From Bradyrhizobium altum (lineage in GTDB: Bacteria > Pseudomonadota > Alphaproteobacteria > Rhizobiales > Xanthobacteraceae): a stretch of 64,000 nucleotides of DNA. This document shows positions 38,970 through 49,188 of the stretch, one piece after another (within the stretch, counting starts at the first letter, position 1; every line of letters begins with the position of its first letter). Where the stretch lies: assembly GCF_020889705.1 (NCBI RefSeq), contig NZ_JACMYP010000009.1:1-64000 (forward strand). The letters are read 5' to 3'. The notes beneath the pieces are model-generated. The model had not been told where the DNA came from, ran no database searches, and saw only the letters and a list, made by a program, of their open reading frames with translations. The translations under genes were made by a program, and so were the position numbers.

Positions 38970-40841
38970 ATGGACATCGAATCCATCACCTCGGGCGCTC
39001 AACTCGTCGACGTGACCATTCCGCAGCTTCTGAACGCACGACGGGCGGAACGGCCCGAGACGGTCGCCTACAAGCAAAAGCGTCGCGGCGCATGGATCGC
39101 CGCGACCTGGCGGCAGTATTCGGGTCAGGTGGCGAATCTGGCGGCCGCTCTGCAGCAAGCCGGATTCGCGCGCGGTGATCGCGCAGCCATCATGGGGGAT
39201 GTATCCCAGGAATGGCTGCTCGCCGACATGGCGACGATCTGTGCCGGCGGCGTCATGGTCGGCGTGTATTTTACCTCGTCGCCGGAGGAAGTCGGTTACT
39301 ACCTGAGTGATTCCGGCGCCTCCTTCATCTTTGTCGGCAGCGAGCTTCAGCTTGGCATCGTCCTGGCGTCCGGCCAGGCCGAAAAGTTGCGGAAGATCAT
39401 CGTGCTCGATCCGGAATGGAACGGGATCGATGCGGCGGCGAACGTCGTCTCGCTCAGCGCCTTTTGCGAAGGGATCTCGGTCGACGCCGATGGATTCCTT
39501 CGCAAGCAGGTCGAGAAAGCGAGGGCGAGCGACCTGGTCAGCATCGGATATACATCCGGCACCACCGGCTTTCCGAAGGGCGCGATGCTGACCCATTTGT
39601 CGCTGCTCGCCGGTGCGCACAGCGTGACGACGTTCAGCCCGAGGATGCGTTCCGACACGCACCGCGTCGTCGTGCATCTGCCGATGTCGCATACCGTCGC
39701 GCGCGCGCAGGCGACGACGTTGCCTTTGCTGGCCCGGATTGTGCCGCATTTCGGCGAGACCAGCATGGAGTTCGCCCAGACCATCAAGGATGTGAAGCCG
39801 ACGTATTTCACGGCGCCGCCCCGCTTCTATCAGCGGTTTGCCACCCAGATCCTCAGCAAGGTTCATTCCGGATCGGCGAAGCAGAAGCAGGACTATCAGT
39901 TTGCGATGACGATCGCCCGCAAGGCGCTCGACGACCGCCAGGCTGGCGGCACGCCGGATCCCCTCATATCGGCGCTGTTCGCCGTGTGCCAGGACCAGAT
40001 CTTTCGACCGCTGCTTGCTGAAGTCGGGTTCGAGGAGCTCGCGATCACCTACACATCTTCGGCTGCGATGCCATCCGAACTCATGTCCCTTTGGCAGCTT
40101 TGGGGACTGCAGCTGAAGGAATGCTACGGCCAGACAGAACTGGTAGGCGCCAATCTGGTCCAGATGGCGGAATGGCCGGAAGCCGGCACCGTTGGCGTGC
40201 CCGTGCATGATGCGGCTTGGGAGACGGCGGTTCTCGAGGACGGGGAGATGATTGTCCGGGGGCCGGGGCTCTTTGTCGGGTACTGGAACAAGCCGGAGGA
40301 AACCAAGGCGGCGCTGCGCGATGGGTGGCTCTACACCGGAGACATCGTCGATATCGGCCCGACAGGCCTGTTCAAGCTGGTTGATCGGAAAAAAGAGATC
40401 ATCAACACCTCCAACGGGAAGTCCATCAGCCCGACGCAGATCGAGAATGAAATCCGGCACAGCCCGTTCATTTCCGAAGCCGCGGTGATCGGAGAAGGAA
40501 AGAAGTATCTCACCGCATTGATCGAAGTCGACGCGATCGCGACGATGGAGTGGGCCCGATCGCGGGATCTTCAGATCGCGCAGTACGCGGATCTGGCAAA
40601 TTCCGAAATCGTCGTCCGTATGATCGAAGGCGAGATCGGCAAGGCCAACAGCAGATTGGCGAGGGCCGAACAGATCAAGGCCTTCCGGATCTTGCCGGAA
40701 GAGCTGTCTCCCGAGAATGGTGTGATGACTCCGACCAGGAAGAAGCGCCGGAGGCAGATCATCGAGAGATATCGCTCGTTGATCGATACGCTTTACGACG
40801 AGAGTGAAGACGATCTGGTCAAGGCCGAGATGAGAAGGTGA
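38970..40841 (+). CDS. AMP-forming acyl-CoA synthetase (long-chain type)
   Basis: A 623-residue ANL ligase. The P-loop is IGYTSGTTGFPKGAM near residue 191. ECYGQTELVGAN, DGWLYTGDIVDIGPTG and LVDRKKEIINTSNGKSISP are motifs of long-chain FadD-like enzymes, and the C-terminal Lys region is ENGVMTPTRKKRRR. It is the likely entry step, loading the imported acid on CoA for the two crotonases. The start follows the previous stop by one base, so it is co-translated. Confidence 0.94.
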   Translation: MDIESITSGAQLVDVTIPQLLNARRAERPETVAYKQKRRGAWIAATWRQYSGQVANLAAALQQAGFARGDRAAIMGDVSQEWLLADMATICAGGVMVGVYFTSSPEEVGYYLSDSGASFIFVGSELQLGIVLASGQAEKLRKIIVLDPEWNGIDAAANVVSLSAFCEGISVDADGFLRKQVEKARASDLVSIGYTSGTTGFPKGAMLTHLSLLAGAHSVTTFSPRMRSDTHRVVVHLPMSHTVARAQATTLPLLARIVPHFGETSMEFAQTIKDVKPTYFTAPPRFYQRFATQILSKVHSGSAKQKQDYQFAMTIARKALDDRQAGGTPDPLISALFAVCQDQIFRPLLAEVGFEELAITYTSSAAMPSELMSLWQLWGLQLKECYGQTELVGANLVQMAEWPEAGTVGVPVHDAAWETAVLEDGEMIVRGPGLFVGYWNKPEETKAALRDGWLYTGDIVDIGPTGLFKLVDRKKEIINTSNGKSISPTQIENEIRHSPFISEAAVIGEGKKYLTALIEVDAIATMEWARSRDLQIAQYADLANSEIVVRMIEGEIGKANSRLARAEQIKAFRILPEELSPENGVMTPTRKKRRRQIIERYRSLIDTLYDESEDDLVKAEMRR

Positions 40842-40936
40842 TCTGAGCGGACGCATCTGCCGCGTGCGTCGCCAGTCATCGAGCTTTCGATTGGATCGCC
40901 TCAATATTCATGCAGCCGACTGAGGGGGAACGTCAC

Positions 40937-42169
40937 ATGATGAATCGCAACGAAAGTGGTCTGACGCGCCGTGCGCTGCTCGGCAGCAGCGTTGGCGCCG
41001 CCGCCGGGCTCGTATCGTGGCCGGCGAAGGCAAACGCTCCCGGCAAGGTGCGGGTCGGCGCGATCAATCCGAGCAGCGGCGTGTTGGCATTTCCCGGCCA
41101 GGCCTGTGTGCGCGGTATCGACGCCGGCGCGAAGTTCGCCAAGGAGAAATTTGGAGTAGACATGGAAATCAACCATGCCGATACGCAGAGCAGGCCGGAG
41201 AACGGACGAATTGCCGCCGAGAACCTGATCCGGCAGGGCTGCACGGTGCTCATCGGGGCTTGGGACTCCGGCGCAACCATATCCGCGCTGCAGGCCGCGG
41301 AAGCCGCAAAGGTCCCGATGGTGGTGCATATCGCGAGTGCGACCCAGGTGACATCGCAGGGTTTCACCCAGGTCTTTCGTTACTATCCGACGTCGCTGAC
41401 GGTCGTCAGGAAGTCGCTGATCGAACTGAAGTCGCTGTTGTCGTCGCTCAAGGAAGTGCCGACGAGTGCGGCCATCATGCATCTCAACAACACGATGGGG
41501 CAATCGACCGCGGCCAGCATCGATCAGACCTGGAAGGAGGTCGATGTGCCTCTGAAGATTACCCAGTACATCCCATACGACGAGAAGGCCAGGGATCTCT
41601 CGGTCGAGGTGGCAAAGGCGAAAGCCTCGGGCGCTGACGCGCTGGTATCGGTGACGCGCGTCAACGATGCCATCATGATCATCCGGGAATGCGTCAAGCA
41701 GGGATGGAATCCCAAATTGATCTTCTCGCCGAACTCGAATGGCGTGCAGGACAAGGCATACTACGACGCATTGGGCAAATACGGCGACGGCGCGATCCTG
41801 TCGACGCTGTGGCGCAACCCAAAGGCTCCCGACGCCGCGGCGATCCTCAAGCAGTTTGCGTCCGACTATCCAAACGACTGGCTTGACGCAAATTCAGGAT
41901 GCGCGTTCGAGGCCGTGCAGATCGTTGCGGACGCCGTGAGCCGCGCCCGCTCTTCTGAATCGGCCGCTATCCATGACGCGCTCAAGGCAACCGATATGAC
42001 GCCGATCTTGATGTCCAGCGGCAGGATCAAGTTCGATGCCAGCGGTCAAAACATGGGAGGCGACGTGACTCTGCTGCAGGGGCAGAACGGCAGGCCGCGC
42101 GTGGTGGCGCCGCAAGCCGTGGCCGAGGCAACCCTCCAGTACCCGCTGGTGCCGTTCAATTCGAGATAG
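40937..42169 (+). CDS. Tat-exported ABC substrate-binding protein (Liv type)
   Basis: A 410-residue periplasmic binding protein. The N-terminus LTRRALLGSSVGAAAGL is a twin-arginine-like signal. The mature part has VRVGAINPSSGVLAFPG, NLIRQGCTVLIGAWDSGATI and FEAVQIVADAVSRA, typical of Peripla_BP_6. It is the partner of LivHMGF. ATG 40937 is preferred because GAGGGGGA precedes it; the frame begins 9 codons earlier. Confidence 0.92.
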   Translation: MMNRNESGLTRRALLGSSVGAAAGLVSWPAKANAPGKVRVGAINPSSGVLAFPGQACVRGIDAGAKFAKEKFGVDMEINHADTQSRPENGRIAAENLIRQGCTVLIGAWDSGATISALQAAEAAKVPMVVHIASATQVTSQGFTQVFRYYPTSLTVVRKSLIELKSLLSSLKEVPTSAAIMHLNNTMGQSTAASIDQTWKEVDVPLKITQYIPYDEKARDLSVEVAKAKASGADALVSVTRVNDAIMIIRECVKQGWNPKLIFSPNSNGVQDKAYYDALGKYGDGAILSTLWRNPKAPDAAAILKQFASDYPNDWLDANSGCAFEAVQIVADAVSRARSSESAAIHDALKATDMTPILMSSGRIKFDASGQNMGGDVTLLQGQNGRPRVVAPQAVAEATLQYPLVPFNSR

Positions 42170-42211
42170 AGCATTGCCGGCCGCGGCTCAGGATACGACG
42201 TCGCAAGCTGC

Positions 42212-43075
42212 TTATTCGACCGGTTCGCGGCTGACGAAGCTGGATCGCTCGGCGAGGAAGCGACGAGGGCTCTTGCCCATTGCCTTCTTGAACATGGTGA
42301 TGAAAGCGCTGGGCGTCTCGTAGCCCAGATCGAGTGATACGGCTTGTACGGAAGATCCGTCCGATAGTCGCTGCAACGCGACCAGGATGTGAAGCCGCTG
42401 TCGCCAGCGCCCGAACGTCATCCCGGTTTCCTTGAATACCAGACGGGCGAATGTGCGCTCGCTCATCGCGTATCGTGCAGCCAGTTCCTCGACCGTGCTC
42501 CGATCGGCAGGATCATTGAGAAGGGATGTGGCGAGATGCTGGAGCCGGCTATCAGCGGAGATCGGAAGGTAGAGCTGCTCGGTGGACATCTGCACCAGTT
42601 CGTCGAGCAATACGCGCCCAAGTCGACTTGTCGGCCCCTCGATCGGATACAGGGGCGGAAATACCGACAATCGATGGATCAACTCGCGGACGAGCGACGA
42701 TATCGTAAATGTGCAGCAGGTCGTCGGAAGCATGCTCGCCTGCGGATCGATGAAGACGACGTAGACCTTTCTGGAACCTGACATGCAGTTGCTGTGCAGA
42801 ACTCCGGCGGGTATCCATACCGCACCCTGCGGCGGAACGATCCATAGTCCTCCTGGTGCACGACACATGACCGATCCATGAGAGGCGACCACCAATTGCC
42901 CCTTCTTGTGCGAATGAAGTGGGAGCTCATCGTTCCCCTGCCCTGTCTCGATGCAGAGAGAGATAATTGGTCGGTCGAACTGGTCCGGATCGATCGGATC
43001 GTAATTGATCCGAAGGTCCGGCAAATTCATTCGGGCAAAGCCGTCGTTCGTTTCAATAGCGGGTGACTTCTGCAT
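42212..43075 (-). CDS. AraC family transcriptional regulator with cupin domain
   Basis: A 287-residue regulator. The N-terminal half is a cupin (LPLHSHKKGQLVVASHGSV; GAVWIPAGVLHSN). The C-terminal double HTH has SERTFARLVFKETGMTFGRW and YETPSAFITMFKKAMGKSP. It is convergent with the binding protein gene, 42 bp apart, and probably regulates an adjacent gene. Such cupin-AraC proteins often act on neighbouring transporters; the target here is unproven. Confidence 0.93.
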   Translation of the reverse strand: MQKSPAIETNDGFARMNLPDLRINYDPIDPDQFDRPIISLCIETGQGNDELPLHSHKKGQLVVASHGSVMCRAPGGLWIVPPQGAVWIPAGVLHSNCMSGSRKVYVVFIDPQASMLPTTCCTFTISSLVRELIHRLSVFPPLYPIEGPTSRLGRVLLDELVQMSTEQLYLPISADSRLQHLATSLLNDPADRSTVEELAARYAMSERTFARLVFKETGMTFGRWRQRLHILVALQRLSDGSSVQAVSLDLGYETPSAFITMFKKAMGKSPRRFLAERSSFVSREPVE

Positions 43076-43746
<671 letters not shown>

Positions 43747-43889
43747 CCGTTGAGACGTCCTCCGCGGTAGCGGACCTCGCTACGGCCTCGCCAGGTGCCG
43801 GGATGGCGGGACATGCCCCTTGGCGATTGATGACCAAGCCACCGCAGTTTCCTCGTCACAAAAGGCTTCCCCAGCGGCGGCCTGCCCTC

Positions 43890-43991
43890 GACATTCTGTC
43901 CCGTGGCGCGCGGACAAATTGTCCTTCTTGAATGCGGTCGAACCACCAAGCGTCTGACGTAACGTGGTTTCCTGATTGGCATGTCTGTTGC
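43890..43991 (+). promoter_or_regulatory. Sigma-54 promoter with paired dyads, upstream of hdeD-grpE (site A)
   Basis: Two dyads, GACATTCTGTC at 43890-43900 and GACAAATTGTC at 43913-43923 (within a 13-bp palindrome 43912-43924), have centres 23 bp apart. The -24/-12 element TGGCATGTCTGTTGCT follows at 43977-43992, with GG at 43978 and GC at 43990 (10 bases between). The GG is 60 bp from the proximal dyad centre. Start of transcription is expected near 44004, 92 bp before hdeD. Confidence 0.85.
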
Positions 43992-44095
43992 TCCGGTGTG
44001 CTGTGGCGAGTGCGCTGTGGCGGGTGGCCTTCACGCCGGGGTGCCAGTTGCACATGGCTGAAGCGGGCTCGCCGGTTCGGCTCTCGGAGGGTCCT

Positions 44096-44659
44096 ATGAC
44101 AACAACCAATCATACGTCCATGCTGTCTCGCGCATTTGCGGACGTGCACGCCAAATGGAGCTGGTTCGTTGGCCTCGGGCTCATCTTCATTGTCCTCGGC
44201 GCTGTCGCGGCCGGCAACCTGCTACTGGCGACAATCGTGACGGTCTACTACGTGAGCGCGGGAATGATCGTCGCCGGGGTCATGCAGATCGTGCAGTCGC
44301 TCCGCGTGAAGACCTGGGGCGGCTTCCTGTGGTGGATGCTCAGTGGCGTCCTCTACACGGCCGCCGGCGTCGTGACATCGATGAATCCGCTGCTTGCCTC
44401 GGTCTTTCTGACATTGATGCTGGCTCTGCTCACGGTTGCGTCGGGCGTTGCCCGTCTCTGGCTCGGATTCCAGGCGCGAACGGACCACGGCTGGGGCTGG
44501 ATCGTTGCCTCGGGTGTCGTCACCGCGATCGCAGGGCTCGTTTTCTTGCTTGGGTGGCCGGTCAACAGTCTGTGGTTGCTTGGCCTTGTTCTGGCGATCG
44601 ATCTCGTTTTCCAGGGGTGCGCGCTTGTCGGCCTCGGCCTGCGGTTTCGCGCAGCCTAG
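44096..44659 (+). CDS. hdeD: HdeD family acid-resistance membrane protein
   Basis: A 187-residue inner-membrane protein with six predicted helices, including FVGLGLIFIVLGAVAAGNLL and LWLLGLVLAIDLVFQGCALV. This matches the HdeD/DUF308 family, linked in enterics to acid and heat resistance. The ATG at 44096 follows GGAGGG by 4 bp. It is the first gene after sigma-54 site A and precedes grpE by 57 bp. Confidence 0.9.
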   Translation: MTTTNHTSMLSRAFADVHAKWSWFVGLGLIFIVLGAVAAGNLLLATIVTVYYVSAGMIVAGVMQIVQSLRVKTWGGFLWWMLSGVLYTAAGVVTSMNPLLASVFLTLMLALLTVASGVARLWLGFQARTDHGWGWIVASGVVTAIAGLVFLLGWPVNSLWLLGLVLAIDLVFQGCALVGLGLRFRAA

Positions 44660-44716
44660 CGGGCACCATCGCTGAATAGGACAGGAAAGCGCTGTCCGCT
44701 TGCAAGGGAGGACTAG

Positions 44717-45334
44717 ATGACGGAGCGAAAATGGCCACCCGACGACGATCCGCGCGGACACCGCCCGGGAGGTTCGGCCCACACGCTGCCAACCGCGAGC
44801 GATGCCCTGCCTGACCCCGGGGGCGCGGCGGATTCCGGGAGAGCCGTAGCAAGCGATCGTTCGTCGGAGGATCGCACCCAGCTCCTCGCTGAGAATGCCG
44901 AACTCAAGGACCGCTTGCTGCGCGCATTTGCCGAGGTCGAGAACACGCGCCGTCGCGCCGAGCGCGATCTCGACAACATGCGCCAATACGCGATCACGAA
45001 ATTTGCCGGCGACATACTCAGCGTCGCCGACAATTTGGAGCGGGCCATTGCCAGCGTCCCCGCCAGTGTCCGGGAACCGGAGGCGGCGCTGAGGACTCTG
45101 GTTGAAGGTGTCGGCCTCACCGAGAAGGAGTTGCTGCGCGCGTTGGAAAAGCACGGCATCAGGAAGCTCGATCCCGTTGGCGAACGGTTCGATCCCAATC
45201 TCCACGAGGCATTGTTCGAGGTGCCGGATCCGTCCGTACCGCGCGGCACCGTGATGAAGGTTCTGCAGCCGGGCTACGCGATTGGCTCCCGCGCATTGCG
45301 TCCCGCGAAGGTCGGCATCGCGAGTGGGGCATGA
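44717..45334 (+). CDS. grpE: GrpE nucleotide exchange factor
   Basis: A 205-residue co-chaperone for DnaK. A disordered N-terminus (1-55) is followed by a coiled coil (LLAENAELKDRLLRAFAEVE) and the beta-wing domain with KFAGDILSVADNLERAI and the hallmark FDPNLHEALFEVPDPSVPRG. The start ATG 44717 has GGGAGGA about 6 bp upstream. Together with DnaK and DnaJ of this island it makes a complete accessory Hsp70 machine. Confidence 0.95.
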   Translation: MTERKWPPDDDPRGHRPGGSAHTLPTASDALPDPGGAADSGRAVASDRSSEDRTQLLAENAELKDRLLRAFAEVENTRRRAERDLDNMRQYAITKFAGDILSVADNLERAIASVPASVREPEAALRTLVEGVGLTEKELLRALEKHGIRKLDPVGERFDPNLHEALFEVPDPSVPRGTVMKVLQPGYAIGSRALRPAKVGIASGA

Positions 45335-45352
45335 AACCCATCCCGCTCCACC

Positions 45353-45455
45353 GACAACTTGTCCTGCGCGGCAGAGACAAAATGTCCGCCGTCGCGATCG
45401 ATGCGCCTCTAAGTCGTTGTTACCGTTGGCCGCAGGGGATGGCATGCCCGTTGCA
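45353..45455 (+). promoter_or_regulatory. Sigma-54 promoter with paired dyads, upstream of hsp20-dnaK (site B)
   Basis: Dyads GACAACTTGTC at 45353-45363 and GACAAAATGTC at 45376-45386, centres 23 bp apart. The -24/-12 element TGGCATGCCCGTTGCA lies at 45440-45455, GG at 45441 and GC at 45453 (10 bases between), 60 bp after the proximal centre. Transcription should start near 45467, 33 bp before hsp20. The site fills the gap after grpE. Confidence 0.82.
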
Positions 45456-45499
45456 AAGAAGAGCCCGGATTAAAGAGTCCGTCGTCTTACAGGGAGAGA

Positions 45500-46096
45500 A
45501 TGATGGCGCCGAATTCCACCGCACCTGTTCGATCAGGCGTTCTGATTCAGCGTGATATCGAAGCTCCCTTCCATTCGCTCCATCACGAGATCAATCGGCT
45601 GTTCGGCGAGGTCTTCCTGCATGGCCGTCTTCATCATCAGTCGCGTCCCAACGTCGATCAGCAGGGCCCCTTCATGCCCAGCATCAATGTGAGTGAGACC
45701 GATGGCGAGATGCGGATCAGCGCCGACCTCCCCGGTGTGAGGGCGGAGGACATCGACGTTACGCTCGTCGACGACATCCTCACCATTCGCGCGGAGAAGA
45801 CGCTGGATCGGACGGACGACAAGGAGAGCTTCCACATCCTCGAGCGTACCTACGGCACATTGCTCCGCACGTTGCGCCTGCCTTATTCGGTCGATACCGA
45901 CAAGATGAAGGCCGACTTCGACAATGGCGTTCTGACGGTGATGTTGCCGATCAACAGGGAGAAGGAACACGCCCGCAGAATACCCGTTCAAGTTGCCGCG
46001 CAGGGCGGCGAAGCGTCGGCGCCGGACCGGAACAAAGCCGGAGCGGCCGCACCGGAAGTGGCATACAATGTCGATCCGAAGCCGAAGGCGTCATGA
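45500..46096 (+). CDS. Hsp20/alpha-crystallin small heat-shock protein
   Basis: 198 residues. The alpha-crystallin domain runs from MPSINVSETDGEMRISADLP to DFDNGVLTVMLPI. The C-terminal motif expected for oligomer formation is RIPVQVA. It is an ATP-independent holdase that would pass clients to DnaK or ClpB. Two starts, 45500 and 45503, share the AGGGAGAG ribosome site. It lies downstream of sigma-54 site B. Confidence 0.94.
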   Translation: MMAPNSTAPVRSGVLIQRDIEAPFHSLHHEINRLFGEVFLHGRLHHQSRPNVDQQGPFMPSINVSETDGEMRISADLPGVRAEDIDVTLVDDILTIRAEKTLDRTDDKESFHILERTYGTLLRTLRLPYSVDTDKMKADFDNGVLTVMLPINREKEHARRIPVQVAAQGGEASAPDRNKAGAAAPEVAYNVDPKPKAS

Positions 46097-46287
46097 GACG
46101 TGCATCGTGCTGGAGATCGAGCGGGTCTGCGCCAGGCCTAGCTGGCGATTGCGCCACCCATGTCGACGAACGACACGCACACGCATTGGACGCCGATAGC
46201 TTCGCCGCGCCGGAATGGTGGTCAGGCGAGCAACCTGCACCAGTTCGGTGAAGAACAGCGAAACAGCAAAAACAGGAGGGTGCGACA

Positions 46288-48186
46288 GTGGGAAAAGTAA
46301 TCGGTATTGATCTCGGAACGACGAACTCCTGCGTTGCCGTCATGGACGGCAAGAACCCCCGCATCATTGAGAATGCGGAAGGAATGCGCACAACACCGTC
46401 GGTCGTGGCGTTCACGAGCGACGGCGAGCGCCTCGTGGGTCAGCCCGCACGCCGCCAGGCGGTGACAAATCCCACCAACACCATCTTCGCAGTGAAGCGC
46501 TTGATCGGCCGTCGCTATGACGATCCGATGGTCGAGAAAGACAAGAAGCTCGTCCCCTACACGATCATCAAGGCTTCGAACGGCGATGCCTGGGTCGAGG
46601 CTGGCGGGAAGTCCTACTCACCGTCGCAGATATCGGCGTTCATCCTGCAGAAGATGAAGGAGACCGCCGAGGCCAACCTTGGCGAGAAGATCACGCAGGC
46701 GGTCATCACCGTCCCGGCCTATTTCAACGACGCGCAACGGCAGGCGACCAAGGATGCCGGCAAGATCGCAGGCCTGGAGGTGCTGCGCATCATCAACGAG
46801 CCGACGGCCGCAGCTCTCGCCTATGGTCTGGAGAAGAAGAAGCAAAGCAAGATCGCGGTTTACGATCTCGGCGGCGGTACGTTCGACATCTCCATTCTCG
46901 ACATCGGTGATGGCGTGTTCGAGGTCAAGGCCACCAATGGGGACACGTTCCTCGGTGGTGAAGATTTCGACATGCGGCTGGTGAACTACCTGGCCGACGA
47001 GTTCCAGAAGGAGCAGGGTATCGATCTGCGCAAGGACAACCTCGCCCTGCAGCGGCTCAAGGAGGCCGCGGAGAAGGCCAAGATCGAGCTCTCGACCACG
47101 ACGCAGACCGAGATCAATCTTCCGTTCATCACGGCCGACGCAACCGGTCCCAAGCATCTCCAGGTCAAGCTGACGCGCGCGAAGTTCGAATCCCTGGTCG
47201 ACGATCTCGTGCAACGGACCATCGAGCCCTGTCTCAACGCCCTCAAGGACGCGGGTCTCAAGGCCCAGGATATCAACGAGGTCGTCCTGGTCGGCGGAAT
47301 GACGCGGATGCCGAAGATCCAGGAGATCGTGCAGAAGATCTTCGGGAAGGAGCCACATAAGGGTGTCAACCCCGACGAGGTCGTCGCGATCGGCGCGGCG
47401 ATCCAGGCCGGCGTGCTGCAGGGTGACGTCAAGGACGTTCTCCTGCTGGACGTCACGCCGCTGTCGCTTGGTCTCGAGACGCTGGGTGGCGTGTTTACGC
47501 GCCTGATCGAGCGAAACACCACCGTTCCGGCGAAGAAGAGCCAGGTGTTCTCGACGGCCGAAGACAATCAAAATGCGGTGACCATTCGCGTCTTTCAGGG
47601 CGAGCGCGAAATGGCCGCCGACAACAAATTGCTCGGGCAGTTCGACCTGATGGGTATTGCCCCGGCGCCGCGCGGTGTGCCGCAAATCGAGGTCACGTTC
47701 GATATCGACGCCAACGGCATCGTCAATGTCTCGGCGAAGGACAAGGCGACCGGCAAGGAGCAGCGCATCCAGATCCAGGCGTCCGGCGGCCTCTCCGAAG
47801 CCGACATCGAGCGCATGATCAGGGAGGCCGAGGCGCACGCGGTCGAGGACAAGAAACGCAAGGAAGCCGTGGAAGCAAAGAACACCGCCGAAGCACTGTT
47901 GCACACGGCGGAAAAGACGGTCGCCGAGCATGGCTCCAAGCTTTCCGACACGGACCGTCGCGGCATCGAGAACGCCATGTCGGATCTGCGCGAGGCGCTG
48001 AAAGGCGACGATGCGGCTGCGATCACCACCAAGGCGAGCGTGCTCCAGCAGAGCGTGATGAAGCTGGGTGAGGCGATCCACGCTGCGTCGCAAGGGACGT
48101 CCGGCGCCAGCCCGGGTCACGCTGACAGCAACGTCGTCGATGCCGAGTTTACAGAGATCGGCGACGACGAGAAGAAGTCGATGTAG
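46288..48186 (+). CDS. dnaK: DnaK chaperone (probable accessory copy)
   Basis: A 632-residue Hsp70. [16 protein letters not shown] opens the nucleotide domain. [20 protein letters not shown] and [14 protein letters not shown] are ATPase motifs. [17 protein letters not shown] begins the substrate domain, and the end is VVDAEFTEI. The start is a GTG at 46288 with AGGAGGG seven bases upstream. In Bradyrhizobium-like genomes the main dnaK usually sits beside dnaJ; here grpE, hsp20 and dnaK are grouped, so this is likely a stress-specific copy. A main copy was not checked. Confidence 0.95.
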   Translation: MGKVIGIDLGTTNSCVAVMDGKNPRIIENAEGMRTTPSVVAFTSDGERLVGQPARRQAVTNPTNTIFAVKRLIGRRYDDPMVEKDKKLVPYTIIKASNGDAWVEAGGKSYSPSQISAFILQKMKETAEANLGEKITQAVITVPAYFNDAQRQATKDAGKIAGLEVLRIINEPTAAALAYGLEKKKQSKIAVYDLGGGTFDISILDIGDGVFEVKATNGDTFLGGEDFDMRLVNYLADEFQKEQGIDLRKDNLALQRLKEAAEKAKIELSTTTQTEINLPFITADATGPKHLQVKLTRAKFESLVDDLVQRTIEPCLNALKDAGLKAQDINEVVLVGGMTRMPKIQEIVQKIFGKEPHKGVNPDEVVAIGAAIQAGVLQGDVKDVLLLDVTPLSLGLETLGGVFTRLIERNTTVPAKKSQVFSTAEDNQNAVTIRVFQGEREMAADNKLLGQFDLMGIAPAPRGVPQIEVTFDIDANGIVNVSAKDKATGKEQRIQIQASGGLSEADIERMIREAEAHAVEDKKRKEAVEAKNTAEALLHTAEKTVAEHGSKLSDTDRRGIENAMSDLREALKGDDAAAITTKASVLQQSVMKLGEAIHAASQGTSGASPGHADSNVVDAEFTEIGDDEKKSM

Positions 48187-48230
48187 CGAGGCTGCGGCCG
48201 GGGCCTCCCGCGCATACACAAATGTCGGCT

Positions 48231-48258
48231 GGTCCGGGCGACGCGAATTGCCCGGACC
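48231..48258 (+). terminator. Candidate terminator after dnaK
   Basis: GGTCCGGGC (48231-48239) and GCCCGGACC (48250-48258) form a perfect 9-bp stem with a 10-base loop. No T-run follows, so it may be a weak or factor-aided terminator, or a processing hairpin. Confidence 0.45.
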
Positions 48259-48336
48259 GCCTCGATCGGTTCACTCAGGCTCCATCCTTGATGCCCTCCA
48301 GGCATCGTCTTCCAACTCACAAAAAGGGGGGTTCTC

Positions 48337-48834
48337 ATGCGACGTCATCGGGGTTTTTCCATCGTTATTGCCGCCACCATGCTGAGCGCGCTTGTGTCAC
48401 CCGGCCTTGCGCAGCAACCGGCGCAGCCGGCTCAGAAGGTGCAAGTCGGCGTGCTCGAGTGCCTCGGCGGCGCGACCGTCGGATTCCTTGTGGGGACTGT
48501 GGTCAATCTTCGATGTGTCTTGCGGATCAACGGAATGCCGGAAGACTATTACGTAGCGACAATGCAGAAGCTCGGTCTCGATATCGGCTTCACGGAGACC
48601 ACGGCGCTTGCCTGGAATGTATTTGCACCCGTGGTGCAGCCCGGTCGCGGCGACCTTGCCGGTACCTATGTCGGGGTCGACGCCATGGCGGCGGCCGTGG
48701 TGGGCGTGGGCGGAAATGTGCTGCTGGGCGGCTCGAACAACAGCATCGCGCTGCAACCGCTCAGCGTTCAGGCGTCGACCGGCGTGATCATTGCCGCCGG
48801 CGTCGAGAGCCTCACCTTGCAACCGGGGCGATGA
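48337..48834 (+). CDS. DUF992-type exported protein
   Basis: 165 residues with a signal peptide (about 1-25, ending SPGLAQQP). The mature part QVGVLECLGGATVGFLVGTV and glycine-rich VGVGGNVLLGGSNNSIALQP fits DUF992, predicted beta-rich periplasmic proteins of rhizobia. The function is unknown. It has its own ribosome-binding region (AAAAAGGGGGG at 48321-48331). It lies inside the stress island after dnaK. Confidence 0.8.
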   Translation: MRRHRGFSIVIAATMLSALVSPGLAQQPAQPAQKVQVGVLECLGGATVGFLVGTVVNLRCVLRINGMPEDYYVATMQKLGLDIGFTETTALAWNVFAPVVQPGRGDLAGTYVGVDAMAAAVVGVGGNVLLGGSNNSIALQPLSVQASTGVIIAAGVESLTLQPGR

Positions 48835-48916
48835 CGCGGAGCGTTGCGTTCAAGATCCGTTCGGCTTCTGAATCGAATGCCAGCCACAAGGCTCCTCGCA
48901 GAATCAGGGAGAAACC

Positions 48917-49099
48917 ATGGCAATAGATCACGGAGGCGATGGACAGCTAGACGACGGCAAGCCGCGTTTGACGGAGGATGACATCGCGCGGGCCAAGCTC
49001 GGCCCGCGGGGTGTGCCGGGGGCGTCGGATCAGGCGCGGATGACGCCGCAGCAGGCCAAGAACTATCCAGGATATGTGGACCCGGGACATGTTGCGTAA
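48917..49099 (+). CDS. Small unknown protein (60 aa)
   Basis: A 60-residue hydrophilic protein, [18 protein letters not shown] to [10 protein letters not shown], with an [19 protein letters not shown] centre. A plausible ribosome site (AGGGAGA at 48907-48913) precedes it. No family is recognised. Location between DUF992 and dnaJ suggests a stress-island gene. Confidence 0.55.
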   Translation: MAIDHGGDGQLDDGKPRLTEDDIARAKLGPRGVPGASDQARMTPQQAKNYPGYVDPGHVA

Positions 49100-49188
49100 C
49101 ATCAGCCTGCCATCGAACAGCACCGCGGCTCGCGAACGCCTCCGTCGCGCGATCCAGACGTGCCGATGGCGATGCCGGGAGAGCTGAG

